Shown here: positions 15,574 through 24,153 of the stretch, piece by piece | How positions within the stretch are numbered: the stretch's first letter is position 1 | Layout: each line of letters starts with the position of its first letter | Virus record (IMG/VR): IMGVR_UViG_3300017917_001143 | Span: 1-29,215 of that record | Strand: one strand, 5' to 3' | DNA length: 29,215 nt | Origin: a virus | Program-made: the position numbers and the translations under genes | Notes under the pieces: model-generated | Told to the model about the DNA's origin: nothing | Seen by the model: only the letters and a program-made list of their open reading frames with translations | The model's database searches: none

Positions 15574-17163
15574 GTGGCTAGGCCCATCAACGTCACCATC
15601 ACCGGCGACTACTCCGACAGGGACGTCAAGCGGGCCATCAAGGACCTGCAGTCCCTGCAGAAGCAGGGGCCGAGGACGTCCAAGGCCGTCAGCGGTATCT
15701 CGTCCTCGCTCAAGGGCTTCGGCGCCGGCCTCGCGGCCAGCTTCGGCATCAGCGCCATCACCGGCCAGTTGCAGGCACTGGCTCAGGCGGCTGCCGAGGA
15801 CCAGAAGTCAGTGGTCGCCCTGTCCAAGGCGCTGCAGAACGTCGGGCTCGGCGCCGCCGCTGACGAGGCCGAGTCCTTCGTCGAGCAGCTCATGCTGGCG
15901 ACAGGCGTGTCCGACACAGACCTCCGCGGCTCGCTGCAGACCCTGACCACCGCCACCGGGGACTTCGAGCAGTCGCAGCGGCTCGTCCAGGTTGCCATGG
16001 ACGCCAGCGCAGCGACGGGCCGCGACCTCGCCACGGTATCCCTCGCCATCGCCAAGGCATCGCAGGGCAACGTCGGGGCGCTGACCCGGCTCGGCATCCC
16101 GCTTGACGCCAATATCGTCAAGGCCAAGGACTTCACCGCCGCGCTCGACGTCATGGAAAGCCGCTTCCGCGGGCAGGCAGCCGCGGCTGCCGAGACCTAC
16201 GCGGGCAAGATGCAGCGCGTCACGATGGCTGTCGGCGAGGCGCAAGAGGCCATCGGATACGAACTGCTCGACACGCTCGACGAGTTCGCCCGGCTGATGG
16301 GTGGCACAGACGGCGTCGTCGGCCTCACCGCCGAGGCTGGCGAGAACATCGCCAACTCCATCCGGCCCGTGCGCGAGCTGGCCGAGGGCTTCGCTGACCT
16401 GAACGAGTACATCCAGAACGTCACCGGCGGTCTGGACTTCCTTGGCTCGTGGCGCCCCACTGGCATCTTCGCCATCGCCGGCGCATGGATGGACTTGGGT
16501 GAAGAGCTCAACGCCGCCGACGAGGCGCAAGGCGCGTTCAGTGAGCATCTCGGCGACATCAAGCAGCGGCTGATGGGCGCGGCACAGGACGCGGGCATCC
16601 TCGGGCGCGACTACGAGGTGCTCAGCGACGACACCGACAAGGTCGCCAGGTCCACGATCAAGGCGACCACGGCGCTGGAGCGCCTGCAGGGGCAGATGGA
16701 CAAGATGCGCGCCAACCGCTCCATCGCTGGCCAGCGCCTCAACCTCGCCCAGCAGCGCGCCGAAGGGCCGGGCAAGGATGGCAACCTGCGCGAGTTCGGA
16801 CTTGACTACGCGGACCAGGCGTCCTCGCTGGCGTTCGACATCATGGACCGCGGCGGCAAGGGCTCCAAGGCGAGCGCCCGCCGCGTGCTTGCCAATGCCC
16901 GCGAGTACCTCGGCGGCCTCGGCCTCGGTCGCAACTTCACAGATGCCGACGGCGCCTTCCTCGGCACACCGGACGAACTGCGGCGCGGCACCCGGCAGCA
17001 GCGTGTGGTGGCAGGGCAGACCGGCCAACGCGCCACGACCATCAACTACAACTTCGGCGATATCAAGGTCGACTCCGGGGCGGCAGCCAGGCAGGCCGCC
17101 AAGGAGGCTCGCCGCCTGACTGCACTGAATCCCGGCGCACGCGCAGCATTGGATGCCGCATGA
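15574..17163 (+). CDS. Tape measure protein, 529 aa
   Basis: Sets tail length and is threaded inside the tube. The start GTG at 15574 lies behind ATGGAGG. The N-terminus (MARPINVTITGDYSDRDVK) is short and leads into long Ala-, Gln- and Leu-rich helices, typical of tape measures. There are small hydrophobic stretches around residues 45-75 (GFGAGLAASFGISAITG) and 300 (GIFAIAGAWMDLG) that may insert in the host membrane. The usual rule of about 0.15 nm per residue gives a tail near 80 nm, short for a siphovirus. No lysozyme or peptidase domain was seen in it. It ends with a 4-nt overlap to the next minor tail gene. Confidence 0.93.
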   Translation: MARPINVTITGDYSDRDVKRAIKDLQSLQKQGPRTSKAVSGISSSLKGFGAGLAASFGISAITGQLQALAQAAAEDQKSVVALSKALQNVGLGAAADEAESFVEQLMLATGVSDTDLRGSLQTLTTATGDFEQSQRLVQVAMDASAATGRDLATVSLAIAKASQGNVGALTRLGIPLDANIVKAKDFTAALDVMESRFRGQAAAAAETYAGKMQRVTMAVGEAQEAIGYELLDTLDEFARLMGGTDGVVGLTAEAGENIANSIRPVRELAEGFADLNEYIQNVTGGLDFLGSWRPTGIFAIAGAWMDLGEELNAADEAQGAFSEHLGDIKQRLMGAAQDAGILGRDYEVLSDDTDKVARSTIKATTALERLQGQMDKMRANRSIAGQRLNLAQQRAEGPGKDGNLREFGLDYADQASSLAFDIMDRGGKGSKASARRVLANAREYLGGLGLGRNFTDADGAFLGTPDELRRGTRQQRVVAGQTGQRATTINYNFGDIKVDSGAAARQAAKEARRLTALNPGARAALDAA

Positions 17164-17591
17164 TCACCCTCACCATCTCTCGCACATCTCTCGGCCTGCT
17201 GCCGCTGACCATTGCCAACTCCGGGCGCACCGCTGGCACCTACGTGCTCACCGCGGGCGGCTGGAACCCCGGCGCTGTGGAGCGGGAGAACTCCTACGCT
17301 CGCTCCCGCTGGCTGCCCGGCGCGCAGTTGGTGTCGACCCGTGACGAGCTGATGGCGCTGAGCCTGACTGTGCGCCTGTGGTCGGACAGCGTGCCGAACC
17401 TGCGCACGATGGCCGACACGCTCGGCGAGGCGCTTGGGCAGTTCTCCTACACGATCACCGAGAACGTGACGGGGGCGCTCACCCCGCGAATCTACGACTG
17501 TATGCCAGCGTCGTACAGCATCGACTCCGACCCGGTGCAGTGGCGGCAGTTCACCACCACGCTGACCGCGTCGATCCCGAGGCAGCCGTGA
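17160..17591 (+). CDS. Minor tail protein (distal-tail-like), 143 aa
   Basis: A small strand-rich protein directly after the tape measure, the normal place for a distal tail protein. Landmarks are MITLTISRTSLGLLPLTI at the start, GGWNPGAVERENSYARSRW in the middle and QWRQFTTTLTASIPRQP at the end. At 143 aa it is smaller than typical siphovirus distal tail proteins (about 200-300), so it may cover only the ring-forming N-terminal domain. Overlaps with the genes on both sides (ATGA, GTGA) imply coupled, near-equal synthesis. The name is inferred mainly from position. Confidence 0.75.
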   Translation: MITLTISRTSLGLLPLTIANSGRTAGTYVLTAGGWNPGAVERENSYARSRWLPGAQLVSTRDELMALSLTVRLWSDSVPNLRTMADTLGEALGQFSYTITENVTGALTPRIYDCMPASYSIDSDPVQWRQFTTTLTASIPRQP

Positions 17592-19897
17592 CGGACATCC
17601 GCTACGCCGCCTATGGCTACCCGATGGCCGAGCAGGACTCGTCCGGCAACTGGGTACTGCAGGCGCCGGACTCGCTCTCGGAGGGCGAGTGGGGCACCCT
17701 GCGGATCGAGGCTGGCGCGGTCTGGGACTGCACCGGCGGCACCGCGGTGCTGACCACCGCGGGCACGGACATCACCACGGTCAACGACGTGCCGACGCTG
17801 GTGGAGTCGCTGTCGTGGGGATCGCCCTACGGCGAGACCACCGGGCAGATCAGCCTGCCCGAGCTGGCCCCGTTCGACGACCCGACCGCGATTGGCCTGA
17901 TCGCGGGCGGCAACCTCGACATCTACCGCGTCCTGCCCGCGAGCCTCGCGGTCGCCTACGGCACCGCGGAGGTGCCCTACTGGCACGGCATCGTGGCGTC
18001 CCTGGAGATGGCCGACGGTGCAGGTATGCAGTCCTCATGGACCGCGCAGTTGACCGGCGCGCTGTACGGGGAGGCGTCGCTGCGGGCGCATCAGCCCTAC
18101 ACCCTCGATCAGTCGCAGGACGTCGGGACGTGGGCTGGCCGCGCCCTGTCCCCGCTGGACTACGCGAGGCCGCTGCCGCCGTACCAGCGCTTCACCTTTG
18201 AGGGCGCGACCACCAACATCAACGTGCGCTGCCGGGGCTCCCGCGGCCAGTCCGTCATCGACTACCTCGACGAGCTGCTCGCGCTCGCGCAGGACGCGAC
18301 CAACGGGCAGTGGACGATAGCCCGCGCCTTCCGCACGCAGACCGGGCCGGGCGGGTCCATCTCCGTCCCGCGCCCGCGGCACTACTACCTGGCCTCGGTC
18401 CCGCAGTCGATGGGCTCGGCGATCCAGCAGAACACCGTGTTCGCGGGCGGCTACGGCATCGGCCTGTCGCTGTCCAAGGACGTCACGGAGACCCCGACCG
18501 CGATCTACGGCGAGGGCGTCCACCCCATCGACTCCTCGGACCTGTCGGGCTCCCGTTGGCGCAACTCCAAGTGGCCGATGCTCACGACCACGCCGCCGGC
18601 GTACCCCGACCGGGTCGGGACGGCCTCGACGTACCCCATCCAGTCGCCGGACGACGACGCCGACTTCACCACCGACGTCATCACGCAGGTGCAGTCCCAG
18701 CTCCGCGCTGGCGGCTGGCCGGACGTGCGGATCACCGGCGCGTGGGACGCCGACACCACTACTGGCCTCAACGCGCTGTGGGCGTCGCTCGGCTCCGCGC
18801 AGGACTCGCAGATCGCGTCCGACGGCGACTGGGACCTCATCTTCGGCACCGGCACCGGCTACACCGACGGCTCGGGCTACTTCGCCCCGCTGGTCGACGC
18901 CAACCCCTACTACCGCTATGCCGCCGACGGCGACGTCATCGGCACCGCAACCGGGTACGACCCGACGATGCTGCGCGTCGACCAGACCCTCTCCTACGGC
19001 GAGGGCATCCCCAAGTCCCGCGCCATCAAGCACGCCACGCGGGTGGTCAACACCGGCGAGGTCGAGTGGATCGGGTCCATCACCCTGACGTCCGACCCGA
19101 CCGACGAGAACGGCACGGGCCGCAGCAGGCTCGACATCCGCGAGGGCGGCTGGGTGCAGGTGAACAACCTGTCCGGCGGCACCTACGAGCAGTTCCACAT
19201 CAGCGCGGTTACCGTCGCCCCGGAGTCCGACGGCTTCCCGGTGACGCTCACGGTCTCGCAGTCGCCCTATGCGCTGCTGGACCTGGTGACCCGCATCGAG
19301 CGGAACAAGGCCGCGAAGAGTGATCCGGCGCGCTCGTTCTACAACCAGCGCACGCAGGTCGTGCGGCCCTTCCGCTCCGCGGTCGGCTGGGACGCGGAGA
19401 GCGGCGCCGGGCTGATCCGCGGCTTCGCCGCCGCCGGGTCTGCCTGGACGGTTTCCCGCATTGTCGGCAGCCAGTTCGGCTCCATCGCCTCCCTGCGCGT
19501 GGACGCCGACCCCGCGTGCGGCTACGCCTTCGCCGTGTTCGGCGGGTCGGTCGCGGGCACCGCGCTGGACGCGCTCATCCCGAACCCGCTGGCCGCGGTC
19601 GGGACCGCGGACGGGTCGTATCCGTCCTGGTGGTCCCACCCGGACAACCAGGACACCCTCGCGGGCTGGGGCTTCATCGAGGCGTGGGGCGACAGCGACG
19701 AGTACGCCGGGTACTACCCCGGCGCGTACTCCATCGGCACCACTGTCGCGGGCGGCTCGGTCACCGGGGCGCTGGAGGACGCGGGCCCCTGGACGTTCGC
19801 GTCGCTGGAGCCGCCCTTCCTGTGGGTCGCCGTGTGGCCCAAGACCTCCGGCACCGCGACCGTGAGCGGTGCGATGCGGATCGTGGTGGAGGAGTAG
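17588..19897 (+). CDS. Large minor tail protein (tail-tip hub), 769 aa
   Basis: The largest gene in the window. Residues about 45-300 (from the LVESLSWGSPYGETTGQI region on) resemble the tail-hub proteins of actinophages, which form the trimeric tip below the distal tail ring. Residues 364-402 (from VITQVQSQLRAGGW to NALWASLG) have the spacing of a peptidoglycan-binding repeat, with the ITGAWDADTTTGL core. The last 250 residues are aromatic and acidic (WWSHPDNQD, DEYAGYYPG) and may contact the host surface. The start GTG at 17588 overlaps the previous stop. No protease or glycosidase catalytic motif was identified. Confidence 0.85.
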   Translation: MTDIRYAAYGYPMAEQDSSGNWVLQAPDSLSEGEWGTLRIEAGAVWDCTGGTAVLTTAGTDITTVNDVPTLVESLSWGSPYGETTGQISLPELAPFDDPTAIGLIAGGNLDIYRVLPASLAVAYGTAEVPYWHGIVASLEMADGAGMQSSWTAQLTGALYGEASLRAHQPYTLDQSQDVGTWAGRALSPLDYARPLPPYQRFTFEGATTNINVRCRGSRGQSVIDYLDELLALAQDATNGQWTIARAFRTQTGPGGSISVPRPRHYYLASVPQSMGSAIQQNTVFAGGYGIGLSLSKDVTETPTAIYGEGVHPIDSSDLSGSRWRNSKWPMLTTTPPAYPDRVGTASTYPIQSPDDDADFTTDVITQVQSQLRAGGWPDVRITGAWDADTTTGLNALWASLGSAQDSQIASDGDWDLIFGTGTGYTDGSGYFAPLVDANPYYRYAADGDVIGTATGYDPTMLRVDQTLSYGEGIPKSRAIKHATRVVNTGEVEWIGSITLTSDPTDENGTGRSRLDIREGGWVQVNNLSGGTYEQFHISAVTVAPESDGFPVTLTVSQSPYALLDLVTRIERNKAAKSDPARSFYNQRTQVVRPFRSAVGWDAESGAGLIRGFAAAGSAWTVSRIVGSQFGSIASLRVDADPACGYAFAVFGGSVAGTALDALIPNPLAAVGTADGSYPSWWSHPDNQDTLAGWGFIEAWGDSDEYAGYYPGAYSIGTTVAGGSVTGALEDAGPWTFASLEPPFLWVAVWPKTSGTATVSGAMRIVVEE

Positions 19898-19898
19898 C

Positions 19899-21125
19899 GT
19901 GGCCGTCCTGACTGGCTGGTCTACCCCGACCACCGTGCCCGCCATCACGGAGGCCGGGCCGTTCCAGTCCATGCGCCACCTCAACGGCTACTTCGTCACG
20001 ATGGCGAACGGCAACGGCGCCGCCACCAACGTCAGTGTCAGGTACGCCACCGACCCCAAGGGGACGTGGACATCGGCCTCCATGCCGGCGCTGCCGTCAG
20101 GGGTCACCACGGTCGACCCGAACGGCCCCTACGGCGTCGACTTCGACGGCACCAACTACGCCACCGCGGCGCTCTACTACAGCGGCAGCACGTACAAGGC
20201 CCGCATCCTGCACACCACCGACCTCGGCGGGACCTGGTCGAGCTACGAGTTCGACACCGCCAACCGCTACCGTCCCGCGGACATCGCCTACCTCAACGGC
20301 GAGTGGGTCATGGTCGGGATCGACTACAACTCTGGGCCGTACAAGCCGTTCATCGCTACCTGCAGCACCCCCAACGGGACGTGGACATTCGACACGACTG
20401 CGAGCGGGACGGGCCTGAGCACATCCGGCTTCGGCGCCACCGACGGCTACAGCATTCGGCGCATCCACTACGCGGACGGCGACTACACCTACCTGTACAC
20501 GCGGCTGTCCACCTTCACCTCAGGCATCAACACCTCCACGTCGCTGTCGTCCGGCTGGGGCGCCCCGTCATCGTTCCCCGGCGCGCCCACCTATGCGCCG
20601 CTGGACAGGTTCCTGGCCTACGTCAACGGCTACTGGTTCACCTGCGTGTGGCTCAACGCCGGCGCCCGTCCCTACATGGCATACGCCACGAACCCCGCGG
20701 GCACATGGTCAACGGTCAGCGCGACGGACCTTGACCTGGACAACAACTTCAGCGAGGTCCACGGCATCGCCTACGACGGCGAGCAGTACGTTATCGCGGG
20801 CATCAAGACCCGCTTCACGTCCTCGTGGCAGTACGAGAGGTTCAGCGGCTACCTGGTCTCCAGTGGCAGTCCTGCCGGGACGTACACCACCGTCACCAGC
20901 GGCCTCGCCACGGGCAGTCGCTCCGGCACGCACGACGTCGTGTTCGTTGCGCCTGTGTTCGTCACGACGCAGAACGCCGGAGGCATCCGGTACAGCAACG
21001 ACACGCAGCCGCTGCCGTCCACCGGCCCCACCTACCTGCGCCAGTCCCAGAGCCCCGTCCGCACCCCGAGCCGCGTCCGCGGCGTCGACCTCCGACAGTC
21101 CCAGACACCCCGCGTCACCCGATAG
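19899..21125 (+). CDS. Tail protein with seven-bladed beta-propeller-like repeats, 408 aa
   Basis: Regular repeats of about 50 residues start near residues 26, 78, 128, 188, 238, 288 and 345. Each begins with a strand pair such as IAYLNGEWVMVG or LAYVNGYWFTCV, and several close with a GTW turn (near 56, 111, 160, 268) like a sialidase/BNR Asp-box. Seven units suggest a closed propeller, a fold used by receptor-binding or glycan-cleaving tail proteins. The C-terminus has two LRQSQ(S/T)P copies (380 and 399), probably for anchoring or contact with the next protein. The start GTG at 19899 lies behind GGAGGAG. No classic catalytic sialidase Arg triad was confirmed. Confidence 0.8.
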   Translation: MAVLTGWSTPTTVPAITEAGPFQSMRHLNGYFVTMANGNGAATNVSVRYATDPKGTWTSASMPALPSGVTTVDPNGPYGVDFDGTNYATAALYYSGSTYKARILHTTDLGGTWSSYEFDTANRYRPADIAYLNGEWVMVGIDYNSGPYKPFIATCSTPNGTWTFDTTASGTGLSTSGFGATDGYSIRRIHYADGDYTYLYTRLSTFTSGINTSTSLSSGWGAPSSFPGAPTYAPLDRFLAYVNGYWFTCVWLNAGARPYMAYATNPAGTWSTVSATDLDLDNNFSEVHGIAYDGEQYVIAGIKTRFTSSWQYERFSGYLVSSGSPAGTYTTVTSGLATGSRSGTHDVVFVAPVFVTTQNAGGIRYSNDTQPLPSTGPTYLRQSQSPVRTPSRVRGVDLRQSQTPRVTR

Positions 21126-21135
21126 GAGCCCGCTC

Positions 21136-21507
21136 ATGCCACTGGCAGACCCCGGCATCTGGAACATCGTCATCAACGCGGGCGCGACGTTCTCCCAGCG
21201 CGCCACCCCCAGCGGGACGCCGTGGAACCTCACCGGGTACGACGCACGGGCGACGATCCGCGAGTCGTACACCGCGGGCAGTGCCGTCCTCACCCTCGGC
21301 ACCGCTGCGGGCTCCGCGGTCATCTCCCTCGGCGGCACCGCTGGCTGGGTGCAGGTGGACATCAACGCCACCACCACGGCAGCGATGGGTAGCGCCGCCG
21401 GGAACCAGACCGTCCAGTACGTGTGGGACATGGAGCTCGTCAACGGCGCCGACGTGACGCGCTTCTGCCAGGGCGTCGTGACCGTGACGCCGGAGGCGAC
21501 CCGATGA
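21136..21507 (+). CDS. Baseplate/fibre upper protein, BppU N-terminal-like, 123 aa
   Basis: A small beta protein in the pattern of BppU-type N-terminal domains that tie receptor-binding proteins to the tail tip. Landmarks are FSQRATPSGTPWNLTGYDARATIRESY (split here as ATFSQRATPSG and WNLTGYDARA), VQVDINATTTAAM, YVWDMELV and a closing GVVTVTPEATR. The start ATG at 21136 lies behind TAGGAG. Its stop overlaps the fibre gene start by 4 nt (ATGA), consistent with making a complex with it. Confidence in the family is moderate. Confidence 0.78.
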   Translation: MPLADPGIWNIVINAGATFSQRATPSGTPWNLTGYDARATIRESYTAGSAVLTLGTAAGSAVISLGGTAGWVQVDINATTTAAMGSAAGNQTVQYVWDMELVNGADVTRFCQGVVTVTPEATR

Positions 21508-22451
21508 CCACCTTCACCACCTCCGGCAGCGTGGTGTCGTTCGACACCTCCGGCAGCGCGGTCGCGTTCTCTGTCGCCACTGCAGGCGCCGCGTTCACTG
21601 TCACCGGCGGCGCAGGCCCGGCAGGCGCCAGCGGAACGGCTGCCATCCCGACGGGGGGCACCGCTGGGCAGGTGCTCGCCAAGATCGACGCGACCGACTA
21701 CAACACCGAATGGGTCGACCAGACCGGCGGCGGTGGCGGAGGCATCGCAGAGACCCTGCTTGATGCTAAGGGCGACCTCATCGTCGCTTCAGCCGCCGAC
21801 ACTGCGGCGCGGCTCGCGGTCGGCACCAACGGCTACGTGTTGACGGCAGACTCTGCTCAGTCCACCGGGGTCAAGTGGGCCGCAGCCGAGGTGCCATCCA
21901 CGCGCACGATCTCCACGACCTCGCCCCTGTCCGGCGGCGGCGACCTGTCCGCGAACCGAACGCTGACCATCGCCGACGCGACCACCTCGGCCAAGGGTGC
22001 CGTCCAGCTCACCGACTCGACCTCGTCCACCTCGACCACGACGGCTGCCACGCCCAACTCCGTCAAGGCGGCTTACGACCTCGCCAACGGCGCCGTTGCC
22101 AAGTCCCTGGTCGACGCCAAGGGTGACCTCATCGCGGCGACCGCTGCCGACACCGTCGCCCGCCTGCCCATCGGCACCAACGGCTACGTCCTGACCGCCG
22201 ACTCTGCGGAGTCCACGGGCATGAAGTGGGCGTCGGTCTCCGGCGCCTCCGGCATCCCCGCGTCGACGGTCAACGCCAAGGGCGACCTCATTGTCGGCAC
22301 CGCGGACGACACGGTCGACAGGCTCGCGGTCGGCACCAATGGCTACGTCCTGACTGCCGACTCAAGCCAGTCCACGGGTGTCAAGTGGGCGGCAGCCTCC
22401 GGCGGCTCGTCAGCCGGCGGCGACCTTTACCTCGCAGCGAACTACGTCTAG
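21504..22451 (+). CDS. Tail fibre with three 41-residue repeats, 315 aa
   Basis: A fibre-type protein, Thr-, Ser-, Ala- and Gly-rich, with a collagen-like short stretch (GAGPAGASG, about 33-41) and a Gly-rich hinge after WVDQT. Three copies of DAKGDLIxxxAADTxxRLxxGTNGYVLTADS... are at residues 87-127, 204-244 and 257-297, a well-known repeat in phage fibres. Between copies 1 and 2 is an SGGGDLSANRTLTIADATTSAKGAV-type segment, common in trimeric fibres. It ends GGDLYLAANYV. Probably trimeric and exposed; the C-terminal receptor-binding part is probably coded by the next genes. Confidence 0.88.
   Translation: MTTFTTSGSVVSFDTSGSAVAFSVATAGAAFTVTGGAGPAGASGTAAIPTGGTAGQVLAKIDATDYNTEWVDQTGGGGGGIAETLLDAKGDLIVASAADTAARLAVGTNGYVLTADSAQSTGVKWAAAEVPSTRTISTTSPLSGGGDLSANRTLTIADATTSAKGAVQLTDSTSSTSTTTAATPNSVKAAYDLANGAVAKSLVDAKGDLIAATAADTVARLPIGTNGYVLTADSAESTGMKWASVSGASGIPASTVNAKGDLIVGTADDTVDRLAVGTNGYVLTADSSQSTGVKWAAASGGSSAGGDLYLAANYV
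21762..22394 (+). repeat. Three 123-bp repeats in the tail fibre gene
   Basis: In-frame copies at 21762-21884, 22113-22235 and 22272-22394. The GTNGYVLTADS core is the best kept part, and the copies differ mainly at third codon positions. They are dispersed, not abutting, so they are not a CRISPR array. Confidence 0.85.
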
Positions 22452-22460
22452 GGAGACACC

Positions 22461-22850
22461 GTGGCATCCACTCCGGCATTTATCGGCACCCCCCGCGTGG
22501 GCATCGTCAACGTGGCGACCGCCAACACCGCCACCGACGGCACGGGCACCATCACCGAGGTGCTCGCGGGCGTGTCCGCTGGCACCCGCGTCCTTGAAAT
22601 CGGCGTGAAGTGCGCCGCAACTTCGGCTGCCGCCGTGGTCAACATCTTCCTGTCCACCGACTCGGCCTCGACGTGGAGGCTCATCGACTCCATCCCGGTC
22701 ACGGCGGTGACAGTCTCCACCACCGTGCCAGGCTTTGAGGGTTCAGCGACCTACCAGAACCTCATTCTGCCCGGCACCGCGTTCCGTATCGGCGTCACCA
22801 CGACCATCTCGCAGTCAACCAACGTCTACGCGCTCGGTGGTGACCTGTAG
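22461..22850 (+). CDS. Fibre-associated virion protein, 129 aa
   Basis: A single beta-sandwich-like domain. PAFIGTPRVGIVNVATANTA at the start, LEIGVKCAATSAA in the middle and FRIGVTTTISQSTNVYALGGDL at the end show regular alternating strands, as in actinophage tail-tip proteins. The start is GTG at 22461 behind AGGGAGA; its stop overlaps the next start (TAGTG). No enzyme motif. It is likely to be a small tail-tip or receptor-binding component. Confidence 0.75.
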   Translation: MASTPAFIGTPRVGIVNVATANTATDGTGTITEVLAGVSAGTRVLEIGVKCAATSAAAVVNIFLSTDSASTWRLIDSIPVTAVTVSTTVPGFEGSATYQNLILPGTAFRIGVTTTISQSTNVYALGGDL

Positions 22851-23380
22851 TGCCTGCTCAGGGTATTCAAGGCTGGCCAAGCGGGCCACGGTCGACGCTG
22901 GACGACCCAAAGCCTGGCCTCGCTTACATTACGTCAGTCTCGTTCGCCGCGGTGTCGTCTGTGTCAGTGGATAACTGCTTCACGAGCACCTACGAAAACT
23001 ACAGGATCATCTACAGCGGCCTCGGGTCCACGACACAAGACGTTTACTTGCGCCTGCGTGCGTCTTCAGTTGACGCAACGGCAGCGAACTACAACTGGAC
23101 TAACCAAGACAACGCTGCGGCAACGAACTCTACGGCGCAGACATTCACCATCCTGTCGATCAATGGGACAACGCTCGGCGGTGCTGCCGGGGACATTCTC
23201 GGCCCTTATCTGGCGCAGGCCACAGTCGGGATCAGCATGGGCCGTCGCCCTTCCACGTCCATCAGATTCACGGCATGGGACCACACTCTTGCTACGTCCT
23301 ACGACGGGATCACGCTGTATCCATCTACAGGAACCTTCAGCGGAACAATCTCCATCTTTGGCTACAGGAGAGCACTCTAA
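22850..23380 (+). CDS. Receptor-binding-type tail protein, 176 aa
   Basis: Begins PAQGIQGWPSGPR, then a beta domain with NCFTSTYENYRIIYSGLGS (about residues 42-60), NYNWTNQDNAAATNS, and a closing GTFSGTISIFGYRRAL. The pattern of a Cys-Phe-x-Ser-x-Tyr-x-Asn-Tyr strand and a GT(I/V)S(I/V)xGY end is seen in many fibre tip domains. The base composition here is clearly less GC-rich than in the genes upstream, typical of a host-range module swapped between phages. GTG start at 22850 overlaps the previous stop (TAGTG). Confidence 0.78.
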   Translation: MPAQGIQGWPSGPRSTLDDPKPGLAYITSVSFAAVSSVSVDNCFTSTYENYRIIYSGLGSTTQDVYLRLRASSVDATAANYNWTNQDNAAATNSTAQTFTILSINGTTLGGAAGDILGPYLAQATVGISMGRRPSTSIRFTAWDHTLATSYDGITLYPSTGTFSGTISIFGYRRAL

Positions 23381-23622
23381 TGGGAACCGTTGTCATCATC
23401 GACGCTACTACTGGCGTAGCCGTCGAGCGGGACATGACGCACGACGAGGTGGCCCAGCGTGAGGCTGACGCTGCTGCGGCTGCTACTGCGGAAGCGGAGC
23501 GCGAGGCCGCGGCGCGGACGAAGGCCAGTAAGCGACAGTCGGCGCTCGGAAAGTTGAAGGCCATCGGCCTGGACGATGACGAGATTGCTGCGCTGCTCGG
23601 CAATCTCGACGACACCGACTAG
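23380..23622 (+). CDS. Small coiled-coil protein, fibre-chaperone-like, 80 aa
   Basis: Starts on the previous stop (TAATG) with CAGGAGAG upstream. The N-terminus MGTVVIIDATTGVAVERDMT is a short strand pair. Residues 20-56 are an Ala/Glu/Arg-rich helix likely to be coiled coil, and the end, LGKLKAIGLDDDEIAALLG, is an amphipathic helical hairpin. Such short proteins follow fibre genes in many phages and may help fibre folding, but I do not recognise the family firmly. Confidence 0.7.
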   Translation: MGTVVIIDATTGVAVERDMTHDEVAQREADAAAAATAEAEREAAARTKASKRQSALGKLKAIGLDDDEIAALLGNLDDTD

Positions 23623-23662
23623 CACCAGCACCCCATCCACCCGCGACCACGGGGAGTTCGCC

Positions 23663-23971
23663 ATGCCGCCAGAAGGTGTCAACGTTTCGCTTGACGAGAT
23701 GTACCGGCTCCTGCTGTCCATAGACCACAAGGTCACGACACTGACCGGCAGCGCCGCGAGCCTGCAGATCATCACCACCGACCACGAGGCGCGCATCCGG
23801 CAGATCGAGGCCGCCGCCGACAACGGGCTGCGCGTCACCGCGATGGAGGAGGACGTCAAGGCCATCCGCGCTGAGCTGGAGTCGATGAAGCTGAAGGTCT
23901 ACTCCATCCCCGGCGCATCCGTCGCCATCGCTGCCGCCGCCGTCGTCATCACCCTCGTCAGAACCTTCTAG
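23663..23971 (+). CDS. Coiled-coil protein with C-terminal membrane anchor, holin-associated, 102 aa
   Basis: An acidic helical N-terminal two-thirds with heptad-like spacing (about residues 9-80) is followed by one apolar segment GASVAIAAAAVVITLV (about 84-99) and a short basic end. This XhlA-like layout is common in lysis cassettes, where it may control or assist the holin. The start ATG at 23663 lies behind GGGGAG. It directly precedes a two-span holin-like gene and the endolysin, supporting a role in lysis at the inner membrane. Confidence 0.75.
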   Translation: MPPEGVNVSLDEMYRLLLSIDHKVTTLTGSAASLQIITTDHEARIRQIEAAADNGLRVTAMEEDVKAIRAELESMKLKVYSIPGASVAIAAAAVVITLVRTF

Positions 23972-23979
23972 GAGGAGCC

Positions 23980-24153
23980 ATGTTCACCGCCAAGGTCCGC
24001 AAGTCCATCTACGCGCTCAGCGCCGTGCTCATCCCGCTGCTGGTCGTGGTGGGCGTGCCGCAGCATGAGGCCGCGGTCTACGTCGCGGCTGCCGTCGCCG
24101 TCGCCAACGTCGTGATGGCGTTCCTGAACGTGCCGGGGGACGAGGATGAGTAA
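23980..24153 (+). CDS. Holin-like membrane protein, 57 aa
   Basis: Two apolar segments, IYALSAVLIPLLVVVGV and AAVYVAAAVAVANVVMAFL, separated by a short polar turn, with a basic N-terminus and an acidic end (NVPGDEDE). The start ATG at 23980 has a very strong AGGAGGAG site. The reading frame overlaps the endolysin start by 8 nt. Size, topology and neighbour fit a small holin that lets the endolysin cross the membrane. This is inferred; direct proof would need lysis assays. Confidence 0.78.
   Translation: MFTAKVRKSIYALSAVLIPLLVVVGVPQHEAAVYVAAAVAVANVVMAFLNVPGDEDE

Noticed and set aside
18035-19984. A very long open frame on the minus strand (649 codons).
   Set aside because: It lies opposite the tail-hub gene, is Arg-, Val- and Gly-rich as expected for a high-GC mirror frame, and has no family landmark or ribosome-binding site.
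21762-22394. Repeated units that might suggest a CRISPR array.
   Set aside because: Repeats are 123 bp, in frame, dispersed and code for a known type of fibre repeat; there are no short spacers.
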